From Deltaproteobacteria bacterium (GTDB taxonomy: Bacteria > Desulfobacterota > Binatia > UTPRO1): DNA of 40,841 bases. The stretch lies in contig JADLHM010000100.1 in the NCBI GenBank assembly GCA_020848745.1, forward strand, positions 1 through 40,841, given 5' to 3'. Under the pieces are notes generated by a model. That model ran no database searches. It had not been told where the DNA came from and saw nothing but the letters and a program-made list of their open reading frames with translations. Positions 34,401 to 40,841 of the stretch are shown in pieces; within the stretch, counting starts at the first letter, position 1; the number at the start of each line of letters is the position of its first letter. The translations under genes and the position numbers were made by a program.

Positions 34401-34737
34401 CCACTGGCTCAACGGGGGCATCCAGCGCTGCGGATGCCTCGGCGCCAGCCGTCGAGGCCGGTGCTGTCGACTCGACCGGCGTTGCCTCGGTGCTGAAGAC
34501 CCGAAGGCCGTGCAACGTGAGTCCTCCCGTCAGGGGCGCGAGATCGATGTCGTCGATCTCGACGCGACCCACCAGCGCCTCGTCGGCCTGTGCGACGACG
34601 ACGCGGCGGAGCACGGCCGGCAACGCGATCCGTACGATGACGGCCAGCAGCACCAACCCGAGCACGACGCGATACCGCCGGCGCGCGAGCAGCCGACGCC
34701 AGAACCGCGGTGCCATGGGAGGAACGGTCTCGGTCAT
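31453..34737 (-). CDS. DUF748/AsmA-like envelope protein
   Basis: A 1094-residue protein anchored by one N-terminal membrane helix (YRVVLGLVLLAVIVRIALPA, about 22-41) after a basic cytoplasmic start; the remainder is periplasmic. Repeated beta-rich modules with AVDITLLPLLHRTVEVQRIT and DGTVLLP are characteristic of DUF748, related to the AsmA/TamB group that spans the periplasm and moves lipids or assists outer-membrane assembly. Two Pro/Ala/Thr-rich low-complexity linkers (about 399-466 and 669-695) interrupt the modules. The C-terminus (GLTLHLRGEAGNADRRWIQE and LRQLASARATEVRTKL) has the OmpA-like ending often seen in DUF748 proteins. No neighbouring lipid-transport genes. Confidence 0.82.
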   Translation of the reverse strand: MTETVPPMAPRFWRRLLARRRYRVVLGLVLLAVIVRIALPAVLRRVVVAQADEALVGRVEIDDIDLAPLTGGLTLHGLRVFSTEATPVESTAPASTAGAEASAALDAPVEPVAARTGAPPEARQGPPGSAPVFSAKTLAVDITLLPLLHRTVEVQRITLDGVAVSLDRAKDGTVLLPTAVPSNEPPQPPSEAPGWGVLIQSVALHDGRIGFRDFAVSDPPQRVEVALSTLDARQLALRITKSGLQPGKVTLDVGIRDGTLHLEASIESLPAGPAYESHVVLANVPIADSRLYLPKMGWSGLTGYLDADLIHRFESQGAHTAHGTAGLRDLDVRVAELDDPALSWKSLRVDLAGIDFVAQHAEIKTVTLDGPRLMTRPSGSEPLPVLRGLLAAAAEKVAAAMPTPHPAATATIVPTAVASATPVVLPTTVASPAPSKASPEGVVTAASTDATSPPPAAVTAPTVSTESAKPWTWAIGKVSLTDGHVQAIGGDGPLGIDVTAEAAPVTSVPEEPMTIQLKLVPSSGGTLDVAGALTQAPLGFDGTLETTDLKLPPLTRPVATAPTRLLKDGRANLDLAIVAGVAANAPPDGVRISGTIGLADVDVAGEDPSTFAVRWKQLTVDLGALTAPGVLAPGGTAAPNVIDAAVRAITLTRPDFTLVRTATGIALPAAVGGASPSAAPLPPAAAPAAASPPAHDIRIRTNRVAIEAMRVATTDTTVQPFFHSTLDPIDLHATEVGWPGPSAKDVKLVAKSADGAILTITGNVAPERTRLVAKLASLLLEPFNPYATSTGYGIGGGTAGLESAIAIDKSAYDTKSRITLNELDVRSGEGNTLFLDRFGMPLDVALSLLTDLRGNIVLDLPIKGDAKGMRTDVGTLIANALTRAILNAVTSPLKLIGAVARIGDKPASLAPPPLAFAPGRATLVDGEVPKLAPVASLLAEAPGLTLHLRGEAGNADRRWIQEDALRAKLEKESSGLGALRYVGERGARKAVLAALTARAEGTPGDIPAEHQPWFDAAVAEQSVDDDALRQLASARATEVRTKLASGQGVDASRVVLDEPAVDASACSVVAIGLGTAAPKASGSSANAPPTKKTP

Positions 34738-35197
34738 GATGCGTAGACCTTTACACGCAACGCGGAACGCGTGCCCGAGGATTGTAGTCGCGCCGCGCCG
34801 CGCATGAACGACGACGGCGGCGAGGCTTCGACGTCAATCTGGTCGTCGCCTCCACGTCCGATCGACACTGAACGCGAGCGGGCCCGAACAATACGCTGCG
34901 AAGCACTCTTGACGAGGTTGAGGACTCGAAGCCGGATTCCGGTTTCCCGCCCGCTCCAACGTCAGGATCTTCACCACCGGATTGCTCGGACGTGTCGCGG
35001 CCAGAATGGTGTTCAGCCGCGCGGCGACGGCCCGGCTTTCCAGGATCGAAGTGTGCGTCTCCTTGAAGCCGCGGATCGAACGCGCCTCTTCTTGCACCTC
35101 GTCGCGGAGCTGACGTTTCGACGCGCGCAGCCGCTTGGCTGTTTCCGACGACTGCTCTCTGCGCGGCCTGAAGCCGTCCCAACCCGCGCGGGCACCG
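34738..35197 (-). other. Sparse region with one doubtful short open frame
   Basis: A 460-bp stretch between the lipoprotein stop and the DUF748-type start. One minus-strand frame, with a possible GTG at 35097 and a stop at 34834, reads IRGFKETHTSILESRAVAAR and then NPVVKILTLERAGN, more protein-like than the other frames, and extends upstream as TAKRLRASKRQLRDE. It has no Shine-Dalgarno and an unconvincing C-terminus. It may be a small unrecognised protein (up to about 87 residues) or a decayed fragment. No repeats or RNA gene seen. Confidence 0.25.
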
Positions 35198-35614
35198 CTA
35201 CTGCGGCGGCGCGGGCGTTGCGACCGCCGCTCGCGCCGCCGCCTTTACCGCCTCCACGGCGTTTCCGGCCGCCGCCTTCGCGTCGGCAGCTGCGTCGGCG
35301 ACCTTGTCGGCTGCGGCCGCACTCGCCTCTCGTGCCGCTTCGGTGCCTTGGCGTGCGGTGTCCGCCGCTTTGTCCGCAGCCTTCTTCGAGAGATCCGCGG
35401 CGTCTTTGGCGGCGCCGCGCATTGCCTGTCCTGCCGCCGCCGCGCCGTCGGCGGCCTTCTTCGCCGCCTCGTCGGTCGCGACCTTGGCGCGATCGACGGC
35501 TTCGTCGATCTTCTGGCCGGCCTGTTGCGCCGTGTGATCGTCAGGGCTGCAGCCAGCCAGTACCAGTGCCGAGAGCGCCGCCAGGGCTAGCATTGCTCGA
35601 CGTGCGTCTTTCAT
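35198..35614 (-). CDS. Ala/Lys/Asp-rich lipoprotein with LEA-like repeats
   Basis: A 138-residue lipoprotein: signal MLALAALSALVLAGC with lipobox LAGC, Cys22 being the lipid site. The mature chain is almost entirely Ala, Lys, Asp and Glu in loosely repeated amphipathic units (AKDAADLSKKAADKAADTA, AAADKVADAAADAKAAAGNA), like group 3 LEA or apolipoprotein-type helices that fold on membranes or on drying. ATG at 35614 with GGAGG upstream. It lies in the same orientation as the LysM/BON and GlsB genes, suggesting an envelope stress set. Low complexity prevents a firm family assignment. Confidence 0.75.
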   Translation of the reverse strand: MKDARRAMLALAALSALVLAGCSPDDHTAQQAGQKIDEAVDRAKVATDEAAKKAADGAAAAGQAMRGAAKDAADLSKKAADKAADTARQGTEAAREASAAAADKVADAAADAKAAAGNAVEAVKAAARAAVATPAPPQ

Positions 35615-35677
35615 CGTGTCCCTCCTTCGTCGCCGCAGCGACGGTGCCGAGATCTCGGTAGGCTTTGGCGACGACCC

Positions 35678-36366
35678 TCAGCCTTCCAGCGGCGGAATGC
35701 GGAGCATCTGTCCCGGATAGATCTTGTCGGGGTGCTTCAGCATCGGCGTATTGGCCTCGAAGATCTTCTGGTACTTGTTCGGATCGCCGTAGAACTGCTT
35801 CGAGATCTTCGAGAGGTTGTCACCCTTCGCGACGGTGTAGAACTGCGCCTCGGGCTCGGTACGGTGCACCTCGATGCGTTCGTCGACGTGCTCGACTCCC
35901 TCGACGTTCCCGCAGCACAGCACGATCTTCTCCTTGGTGGCCTGATCGGAAACACTGCCGGCGACGACGACCGTGCCTTCGCCGCACTCTGGCTGATGCC
36001 CAGGAGCCACGACTTCACGGCCGCGGCGTCCTGCGGCGCCTTGGTCTCGAGCAGGCCCGCCAGCTGACGAAGCGCATCGACCGACTTGGTCCGGATCTCC
36101 GGCGGTTTGCTGCCCTTCAACTGCGCCGTCAGACCCTCGCGCGCGATGCCGCGTCCGTCCGAGGTCTCGAGCTCCGCCACCAGCGCCTTGACGAGCTCGC
36201 TCGCACCGCTCTTGCCGGACGTCATGGCCTGTGCGGACGAGAAACTCTCCTTGAGCATCCCCCATAGGCCGCTCGGCTCCGCGACGCTCACCGCAATGCC
36301 CGCCATCATCACCCCCTCCAGCATCCGCTTCCATTCATCGGGCGTGAAGCTCGCTTTGTTGGCCAT
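35678..36366 (-). pseudogene. LysM/BON peptidoglycan-associated protein (YgaU-like), frameshifted
   Basis: The first frame starts at the ATG at 36366 (AGGAAG upstream) and encodes a helical N-terminal domain (FTPDEWKRMLEGVMMAG, PSGLWGMLKESFSSAQAM) up to about residue 130. Real coding then continues in the other frame to a stop at 35678: VVVAGSVSDQATKEKIVL and NVEGVEHVDERIEV are a BON domain, and FYTVAKGDNLSKISKQFYG to YPGQMLRIPPLEG is a complete LysM. The pair BON-LysM matches E. coli YgaU/Kbp, a potassium-responsive envelope protein, with an extra N-terminal domain. The change of frame (-1) lies in 35971-35990; no classical slippery heptamer is present, so a one-base deletion or an assembly error is likely. 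Without correction only a 209-residue truncated product is made. Confidence 0.8.
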
Positions 36367-36495
36367 TGCTTCCTTTCACGAGACATCGGGGGAGCCTCGG
36401 GCTCTGCACCCATCGAAACATGCGTGCACCAGGACGTCTGAGCGACATCCCGAGAGCGCAGCACGACCGTGGAGACGGATGGACTGCGGCGACGG

Positions 36496-36744
36496 TTACG
36501 CGAAGACGCCGGCCGTCTTGAGCAGGAAGATCAGTACGGCCGCCCCAGCGACCGCGACCAGCCAACCCATGATCGGGCCCGCGGCAACCAATCCCAACGC
36601 CCCGGCCAACCAGAAGCCGAGGGCCGAGCCGACGATGCCGACGAGAATGTTGGCAACGGCTCCCATCTGCGCATTGGTATTCATGGCCATACTGGCGAGC
36701 CATCCAACGATGGCTCCGACGATGATCGTCACGATCCAGTTCAT
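36496..36744 (-). CDS. GlsB/YeaQ/YmgE family stress membrane protein
   Basis: An 82-residue protein of three hydrophobic helices: [38 protein letters not shown] and a C-terminal [18 protein letters not shown]. The glycine-zipper pattern and the GWLAS...[12 protein letters not shown] core are diagnostic of the transglycosylase-associated (GlsB/YeaQ/YmgE) family, induced in general, acid and osmotic stress in enteric bacteria and enterococci. ATG at 36744 with GGAGG upstream. Precise molecular function is unknown. Neighbours are LysM/BON and the LEA-like lipoprotein. Confidence 0.93.
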   Translation of the reverse strand: MNWIVTIIVGAIVGWLASMAMNTNAQMGAVANILVGIVGSALGFWLAGALGLVAAGPIMGWLVAVAGAAVLIFLLKTAGVFA

Positions 36745-36959
36745 TGGGCCCTCCGAACGGCTACGCGCGTTTTCGGGATCTGCGAAGTCGACGGTCCCTC
36801 AACTAGCTGGTCGCCGCTGCGAGCGCAATGAAATCGGGGTTCTGCAGATAGGGGACGGGTCATACGTCCTCGATCACGTTGCTGACGTCGTTCGGCACCA
36901 CCTTCGGCGCTCGATGCCATGGGGTGTCGCGTGCCCGTCCACGCGGGACGAACCTCATG
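36745..36959. other. Intergenic region upstream of the GlsB-type gene
   Basis: Holds the leader and presumably the promoter of the leftward GlsB-type gene; no hexamer pair was convincing. No conserved open frame. Confidence 0.35.
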
Positions 36960-36981
36960 GGCGCGGCGAGGACGCCGCGCC
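36960..36981 (-). terminator. Hairpin after the acyl-CoA dehydrogenase gene
   Basis: GGCGCGGCG (36960-36968) and CGCCGCGCC (36973-36981) form a perfect 9-bp stem with a 4-nt loop, 12 bases after the leftward gene's stop. There is no U run, but its position and strength fit a terminator. Confidence 0.45.
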
Positions 36982-36993
36982 TTCGGGGTTGGT

Positions 36994-38853
36994 TCAGAAC
37001 GCCGTCGAGAACCCGCCGTCGGGCATGTCGAGTGCGCTCCGGTCGCCGCTCACGATCGCGCCGACCTTCGCGTGCACGCCGGGCAGGACGAAGTTCACGA
37101 AGTGCTTCGCCGCCATTACCTTGCCGCTGTAGAAGTCGACCTCGTGCCGGTTCGGCTCGTCGTCGTCCTCGTCCTTGGTGCGCTTCGCGTCGGCGACCAC
37201 GGCCGCGCCGAGCAGGAGATGCGCGATGGTGACGTCCGCCATCACCTCGAGGAACGGGTTCGCGACGAGGGTCACCTGGTCGATCTTGCCGCTCATGAAG
37301 TACTCCATGAGCGCGCCGGCGGCGCGCTGCAGCGCCGTCGAAGCCTCGCCGAGCGCGCGGACCTCGGCCCCGAGGCCGGGCTTGTCGGAGTGCGCGGCGA
37401 CGAACTCCGAGATCTCGGTCAGGAACGCGGTGAAGTTCTCGCCGCCGTGCTGCTGGAGCTTCCGCGCGACGAGGTCGAGCGCCTGGATGTGGTTCGTGCC
37501 CTCGTAGATCGAGAAGATCTTGGCGTCGCGGCAGTACTGCTCGACGGGATTGTCCTGGACGTAGCCTGCGCCGCCGTAGGTCTGGATGGCGAGCTCGGCG
37601 ACCCGGAACGCCTGATCCGCGCAATAGGCCTTCACGATCGGGGTGAGGAGATCGACCTGGCCCTGGTGGTAGATCGCCTTCGCTTCGTCGACCTCGTGGA
37701 GCGCGTGGGCGAGGTCGTGGTGGAGCGCCAGCTTGATGCAGAGCGTCCGCATGCCTTCGACCTTGGCTTTCATCTCGACCAGCATGCGGCGCACGTCCGA
37801 GTGCTCGATGATCGGCACCCGCGGGGCGTTCGGATCCTTGAATTGGCGCACCGAGGAGCCCTGGAGACGCTCGCGGGCGTAGCGGAGCGCATTCAAATAT
37901 GCCGCCGACGCCACCGACAGGCCCTGCACGCCGACGGCGATGCGGGCACCGTTCATCATGCGGAACATCTGCTTCATGCCCATGTGCGGCGTGCCGCCGA
38001 CGAGGAGGCCCCGGCAGCCGTCGTTGTCGCCGAAGTTCAGCACGGCGGTCGCGGAGGCGCGGATGCCGAGCTTGTGCTCGATCGAAGCGGTGGCGACGTC
38101 GTTCGGCTCGCCGAGCGAGCCGTCCTCGTTCACCCAGATCTTCGGCACGATGAAGAGCGAGATTCCCTGCGTGCCGGCGGGCGCGCCCTCGATGCGCGCG
38201 AGCACGAGGTGGACGATGTTCTCGGCGAGGTCGTGGTCGCCGGCCGAGATCCAGCACTTCGTTCCGGTGATCTTGTAGATGTTGCCTTCGAGGTGCCTGG
38301 CGCGCGTCCTGGCGGCGCCCACGTCCGAGCCGGCGTGCGGCTCGGAGAGGCACATGGTGCCGGCGAAGCGACCCTCGACCATGGGGGGGAGGAAGCGCTC
38401 CCGGTCTTCCGGGAGGGCGAAGCTCGAGATCACGTCGGCGGCGCCGTGCGTGAGGCCGGAGTACATGTTGAAGGCGCAGTTGGCGCCGCTCTGCAGCTCC
38501 TCGAGCACGACCGCGATCGCGTGCGGGCCGCCGAGCCCGCCGTCGGCAACCGGCATCGGGAATCCCATGAGGCCGAGCTCGAAGAGCTTCTTCCAGGCGT
38601 CCTTGAAGCCCGCCGGCGTCTTGCAGACGCCGTGCTCGAGCTTGCACCCCGCGCGGTCGGCCGTGCCGTTGATCGGACCCGTGACCTCGTTCACGAAGCG
38701 GTGGCACTGCTCGATGATCGCGTCGCATTCCTCCCGGGAGATGTGGGAAAATGCCGCGAGATCGAACAGCTGCTGGACGTTCAGGTGCTCGTAGAGCGTG
38801 AACCGGATCGCGCGCAGATCCGCCTTGAAGTGATTGACCGCAGCTTCGGACAT
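36994..38853 (-). CDS. Acyl-CoA dehydrogenase, long (about 600-residue) type
   Basis: A 619-residue flavoprotein introducing a 2,3-double bond into an acyl-CoA. Order: N-terminal helical domain, FAD/substrate domain with AGTMCLSEPHAGSDVG and WISAGDHDLAENIVHLV, C-terminal helical domain with IQTYGGAGYVQDNPVEQYCRD and the catalytic base Glu451 in IYEGTNHIQALDLV, then an extra C-terminal domain. Length and extra domain match the AidB/DmdC-like subgroup (including 3-methylmercaptopropionyl-CoA dehydrogenase and relatives) rather than the short 380-residue type. The ATG at 38853 (MSEAAVNHFK) has AGGAA upstream; the frame is open to 38982. Not beside etfAB or other beta-oxidation genes. Confidence 0.94.
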   Translation of the reverse strand: MSEAAVNHFKADLRAIRFTLYEHLNVQQLFDLAAFSHISREECDAIIEQCHRFVNEVTGPINGTADRAGCKLEHGVCKTPAGFKDAWKKLFELGLMGFPMPVADGGLGGPHAIAVVLEELQSGANCAFNMYSGLTHGAADVISSFALPEDRERFLPPMVEGRFAGTMCLSEPHAGSDVGAARTRARHLEGNIYKITGTKCWISAGDHDLAENIVHLVLARIEGAPAGTQGISLFIVPKIWVNEDGSLGEPNDVATASIEHKLGIRASATAVLNFGDNDGCRGLLVGGTPHMGMKQMFRMMNGARIAVGVQGLSVASAAYLNALRYARERLQGSSVRQFKDPNAPRVPIIEHSDVRRMLVEMKAKVEGMRTLCIKLALHHDLAHALHEVDEAKAIYHQGQVDLLTPIVKAYCADQAFRVAELAIQTYGGAGYVQDNPVEQYCRDAKIFSIYEGTNHIQALDLVARKLQQHGGENFTAFLTEISEFVAAHSDKPGLGAEVRALGEASTALQRAAGALMEYFMSGKIDQVTLVANPFLEVMADVTIAHLLLGAAVVADAKRTKDEDDDEPNRHEVDFYSGKVMAAKHFVNFVLPGVHAKVGAIVSGDRSALDMPDGGFSTAF

Positions 38854-38912
38854 ACGAGGGATTCCTTTCTCGTGGAAGGTACGGGCCAGGTCCCGACGGG
38901 GCGGGTCGCGAG

Positions 38913-38940
38913 AAGCTGCCCTAAAATCCGCGGAAGTCAA
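38913..38940 (-). promoter_or_regulatory. Predicted promoter of the acyl-CoA dehydrogenase gene
   Basis: On the minus strand, TTGACT (38940-38935), 16-bp spacer, CAGCTT (38918-38913). About 60 bp from the start codon. Spacing is slightly short and the -10 modest. Confidence 0.3.
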
Positions 38941-39000
38941 GTTTTCCGATCCGCGACGTCGTGACGGCCCGTCGGTGGCCAAGCGCGGGAATCCCCGCCC

Positions 39001-39052
39001 GCGGATCGCGGCCGGGATCGGCGCCGAGCGGTGCGGATCGCGGCCGATCCGC
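39001..39052. repeat. Short direct and inverted repeats upstream of the small exported protein gene
   Basis: GCGGATCGCGGCCG occurs at 39001-39014 and again at 39033-39046 (32 bp apart). The second copy is also one half of a palindrome, GCGGATCG (39033-39040) with CGATCCGC (39045-39052). The arrangement could be an operator pair or a stem-loop in a leader; the high GC content makes chance similarity possible. Confidence 0.35.
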
Positions 39053-39163
39053 CGTGTCGTCGTGCGGATTTGCGGCGGACCGCGGGCTTGCGGCCGTCAC
39101 ACACGTGAGGCATCCCTATTGGCGGCCGCATGGCGGCACGCGGGTTGCTTGAGGGAGGGGTGT

Positions 39164-39442
39164 ATGGATGATCGAACGCATCGACGTGCGCGTTTGGCGG
39201 TGCGTGCGGCGCTCTTCGCGATCGCGGCCACGGCGCTCTCGCCCGTACCGGCGCGCGCCGACTTCTGGTGCTGGCTGCTCGGCGATTGCGGCAACGGCGG
39301 TCGGGACGCCACCTCCGCCCGCGAGGCCGCGCCGGAGCAGGGCGCGCCCGAGATCGATCCGGGGACGCTTGCCGGCGCCCTCGCGGTCGCGACCGGCGGC
39401 GCCGCGATGCTCGGCGATCGCGTCCGGCGTCGCCGTCACTAG
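39164..39442 (+). CDS. Small exported protein with PEP-CTERM-like sorting tail
   Basis: A 92-residue protein. ATG at 39164 with GAGGGAGG upstream. The N-terminal signal is LAVRAALFAIAATALSPVPARA, cut before DFWCWLLGDCG, whose two cysteines may form a disulfide. A short Gly/Ala/Glu linker follows. The end is tripartite: PEIDPGTLAG, a hydrophobic helix (ALAVATGGAAMLG) and the basic cluster DRVRRRRH. That order (Pro-Glu motif, membrane helix, Arg cluster) is the layout of exosortase/rhombosortase-processed PEP-CTERM-type signals, here with PEID instead of PEP. No exosortase is in the window. The mature peptide would be only about 35-45 residues. Confidence 0.6.
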   Translation: MDDRTHRRARLAVRAALFAIAATALSPVPARADFWCWLLGDCGNGGRDATSAREAAPEQGAPEIDPGTLAGALAVATGGAAMLGDRVRRRRH

Positions 39443-39517
39443 AGCCCGCTCTTCGGCGCGGCGCTTCGTCGACGACGTGCCCCGCGCTCCGGCTTCGACG
39501 TCCGCCACGCGGCGCGC

Positions 39518-39523
39518 TAGGAT
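39518..39523 (+). promoter_or_regulatory. Candidate -10 box of glnS (leaderless type)
   Basis: TAGGAT nine bases before the ATG at 39533, with TTCGAC at 39494-39499 as a weak -35 (18-bp spacer). No Shine-Dalgarno. Resembles the -10/start geometry at 6472 and 15553. Confidence 0.35.
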
Positions 39524-39532
39524 CCCGCGCCC

Positions 39533-40841
39533 ATGCCAGAGCGCGTCTCCGAGTCCCCGTCGCACTTCATCCGTGAGATCATCGAAGACGATCTCCGCAC
39601 CGGGAAGCACGCGCGCGTCGTCACGCGTTTTCCCCCCGAGCCGAACGGCTACCTGCACATCGGGCACGCCAAGAGCATCTGCCTGAACTTCGGTCTGGCG
39701 CGGCAGTACGGGGGTGTCTGTCATCTGCGCTTCGATGACACCAACCCCGCCAAGGAGGACGTCGAGTACGTCGACTCCATCATGGAGGACGTGCGCTGGC
39801 TCGGCTTCGACTGGGGCGACAAGCTCTTCTACGCCTCCGACTATTTCGACGCGCTCTACGATTTCGCGATGCGGCTCGTGGACGAGGGGAAGGCGTACGT
39901 CGACAGCCTCTCGGCCGACGAAATCCGCGCCCACCGCGGCACCTTCACGGAGCCCGGCCGCAACAGCCCCTACCGCGATCGCAGCGTCGCCGAGAACCGC
40001 GACCTCTTCGCGCGCATGCGGGCGGGCGAGTTTCCCGACGGGGCGCACGTGCTGCGGGCGAAGATCGACATGGCGTCGTCGAACCTCAACCTGCGCGACC
40101 CGACGCTCTACCGGATCCGCCGGATCGCGCATCACCGCACCGGCGACCGTTGGTGCATCTATCCGCTCTACGACTTCACGCACTGCCTCTCCGACATGCT
40201 GGAGCGGATCACGCACTCGATCTGCACGCTTGAGTTCGAGAACCACCGTCCGCTCTACGACTGGGTGCTCGACGAGCTCGCGACGCCGTGCCACCCGCAG
40301 CAGATCGAGTTCGCGCGCTTGAACCTGAGCTACACGGTGATGAGCAAGCGGAAGCTGCTCGCGCTCGTGCAGGGGGGCCACGTGCGCGGCTGGGACGACC
40401 CCCGCATGCCGACCATCGCGGGCTTCCGGCGCCGCGGCTACACGCCGGAGGCCGTCCGTGACTTCTGCGAGAGCGTCGGCGTCGCCAAGCGCGACGGTAC
40501 GGTCGACGTCGCGCAGCTCGAGCACGCCATCCGCGAGGATCTGAACAAGCGGGCAGCGCGGGTCATGGCGGTGCTGCGGCCGCTGAAGGTCGTGATCGAG
40601 AACTATCCGGAGGATCGGGTCGAGGAGATGGAGGCGGTGAACAACCCGGAGGATTTCGCCGCCGGGACGCGCCCGCTGCCGTTCGGCCGCGAGCTCTTCA
40701 TCGAGCGGGACGACTTCATGGAGGAGCCGCCGAGCAAGTTCTTCCGGCTGGCGCCCGGGCGCGAGGTGCGCCTGCGCTACGCCTACATCATCAAGTGCGA
40801 GCGCGTGGTGAAGGACGCGAGCGGCGCCGTCGTCGAGCTGC
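39533..40841 (+). CDS. glnS: Glutaminyl-tRNA synthetase (3' end outside window)
   Basis: 436 residues visible of a class I aminoacyl-tRNA synthetase charging tRNA-Gln. Catalytic core: [17 protein letters not shown] with the HIGH motif (42-45), [16 protein letters not shown] (characteristic of GlnRS/eukaryotic-type GluRS), [37 protein letters not shown], and VMSKRK as the KMSKS signature. The DDTNP and YDF/THS forms identify GlnRS rather than bacterial GluRS. The frame is intact to the right edge inside the anticodon-binding beta-barrel region. No Shine-Dalgarno; a TAGGAT box lies nine bases upstream. Presence of GlnRS means tRNA-Gln can be charged directly. Confidence 0.95.
   Translation, partial: MPERVSESPSHFIREIIEDDLRTGKHARVVTRFPPEPNGYLHIGHAKSICLNFGLARQYGGVCHLRFDDTNPAKEDVEYVDSIMEDVRWLGFDWGDKLFYASDYFDALYDFAMRLVDEGKAYVDSLSADEIRAHRGTFTEPGRNSPYRDRSVAENRDLFARMRAGEFPDGAHVLRAKIDMASSNLNLRDPTLYRIRRIAHHRTGDRWCIYPLYDFTHCLSDMLERITHSICTLEFENHRPLYDWVLDELATPCHPQQIEFARLNLSYTVMSKRKLLALVQGGHVRGWDDPRMPTIAGFRRRGYTPEAVRDFCESVGVAKRDGTVDVAQLEHAIREDLNKRAARVMAVLRPLKVVIENYPEDRVEEMEAVNNPEDFAAGTRPLPFGRELFIERDDFMEEPPSKFFRLAPGREVRLRYAYIIKCERVVKDASGAVVEL

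Noticed and set aside
35971-35990. Programmed -1 frameshifting in the LysM/BON gene
   Set aside because: No X XXY YYZ slippery heptamer or following pseudoknot visible; a one-base deletion or sequence error is simpler. Kept only as an alternative.

Overview
The window is 40.8 kb of GC-rich, densely coded bacterial DNA. Lipobox lipoproteins, a DUF748/AsmA-type envelope protein, LysM/BON and GlsB stress proteins, NtrB/NtrC and a PrkA-YeaH-SpoVR operon point to a Gram-negative, Deltaproteobacteria-like lineage. Short repeated Cys/Asp-Lys-Asn-Gly modules in a secreted protein and split B12-dependent acyl-CoA mutase genes would fit the Binatota/Desulfobacterota area, but that placement is inference. 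I saw no rRNA, tRNA or CRISPR array.

Layout. 1-1584: 3' end of a B12-dependent acyl-CoA mutase large subunit and its separate B12-binding subunit. 1632-2009: an antitoxin gene with its operator and a decapitated VapC toxin remnant. 2073-3719: a stand-alone receiver protein and a zinc alcohol dehydrogenase. 3720-3878: a divergent promoter region carrying a long, nearly perfect palindrome. 3879-5662: lactonase-like metallo-hydrolase and a family 2 glycosyltransferase. 5663-7676: exported helical-repeat protein diverging from a geranylgeranyl-reductase-like flavoprotein. 7767-12235: thiolase, HAD phosphatase, small membrane protein, cobalamin-binding protein and the DnaB helicase. 12266-15470: ntrB-ntrC-thiE with overlapping ends, diverging from ispF. 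16060-16112: a second long palindrome between convergent ispF and an FmdB zinc-ribbon gene. 16761-21659: two exported beta-propeller proteins, the second a 1233-residue mosaic. 21780-23914: a Tat-type small subunit and a GMC flavoenzyme. 23929-28624: prkA-yeaH-spoVR with a structured leader. 29023-30528: acyl-CoA/AMP ligase. 30529-31455: a broken region with a truncated lipoprotein gene facing a frameshifted fragment. 31453-36744: an envelope/stress block (DUF748 protein, Ala/Lys-rich lipoprotein, frameshifted LysM/BON protein, GlsB). 36994-38853: acyl-CoA dehydrogenase. 39164-39442: small exported protein with a sorting-like tail. 39533-end: glutaminyl-tRNA synthetase, running off the window.

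How the genes work together. Acyl-CoA mutase, thiolase, acyl-CoA ligase and acyl-CoA dehydrogenase imply fatty-acid, branched-chain or aromatic acyl-CoA catabolism. A cobalamin-binding protein accompanies the B12 enzyme. NtrBC and PrkA/YeaH/SpoVR give nitrogen and starvation responses, and the 31-37 kb block looks like envelope maintenance under stress.

Most notable observations: (i) a recurring promoter pattern whose -10 box lies only 6-9 nt before the start codon (metallo-hydrolase, flavoprotein, ispF, glnS), predicting leaderless mRNAs; (ii) two unrelated 22-24 bp-arm palindromes; (iii) an antitoxin retained after its toxin was deleted; (iv) a GMC oxidoreductase lacking both expected catalytic residues; (v) two frameshifted genes and a probable rearrangement between 30.5 and 36.4 kb. 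I found no convincing defence system or secondary-metabolite cluster; the secreted mosaic protein and the GMC pair are the least conventional intact genes.
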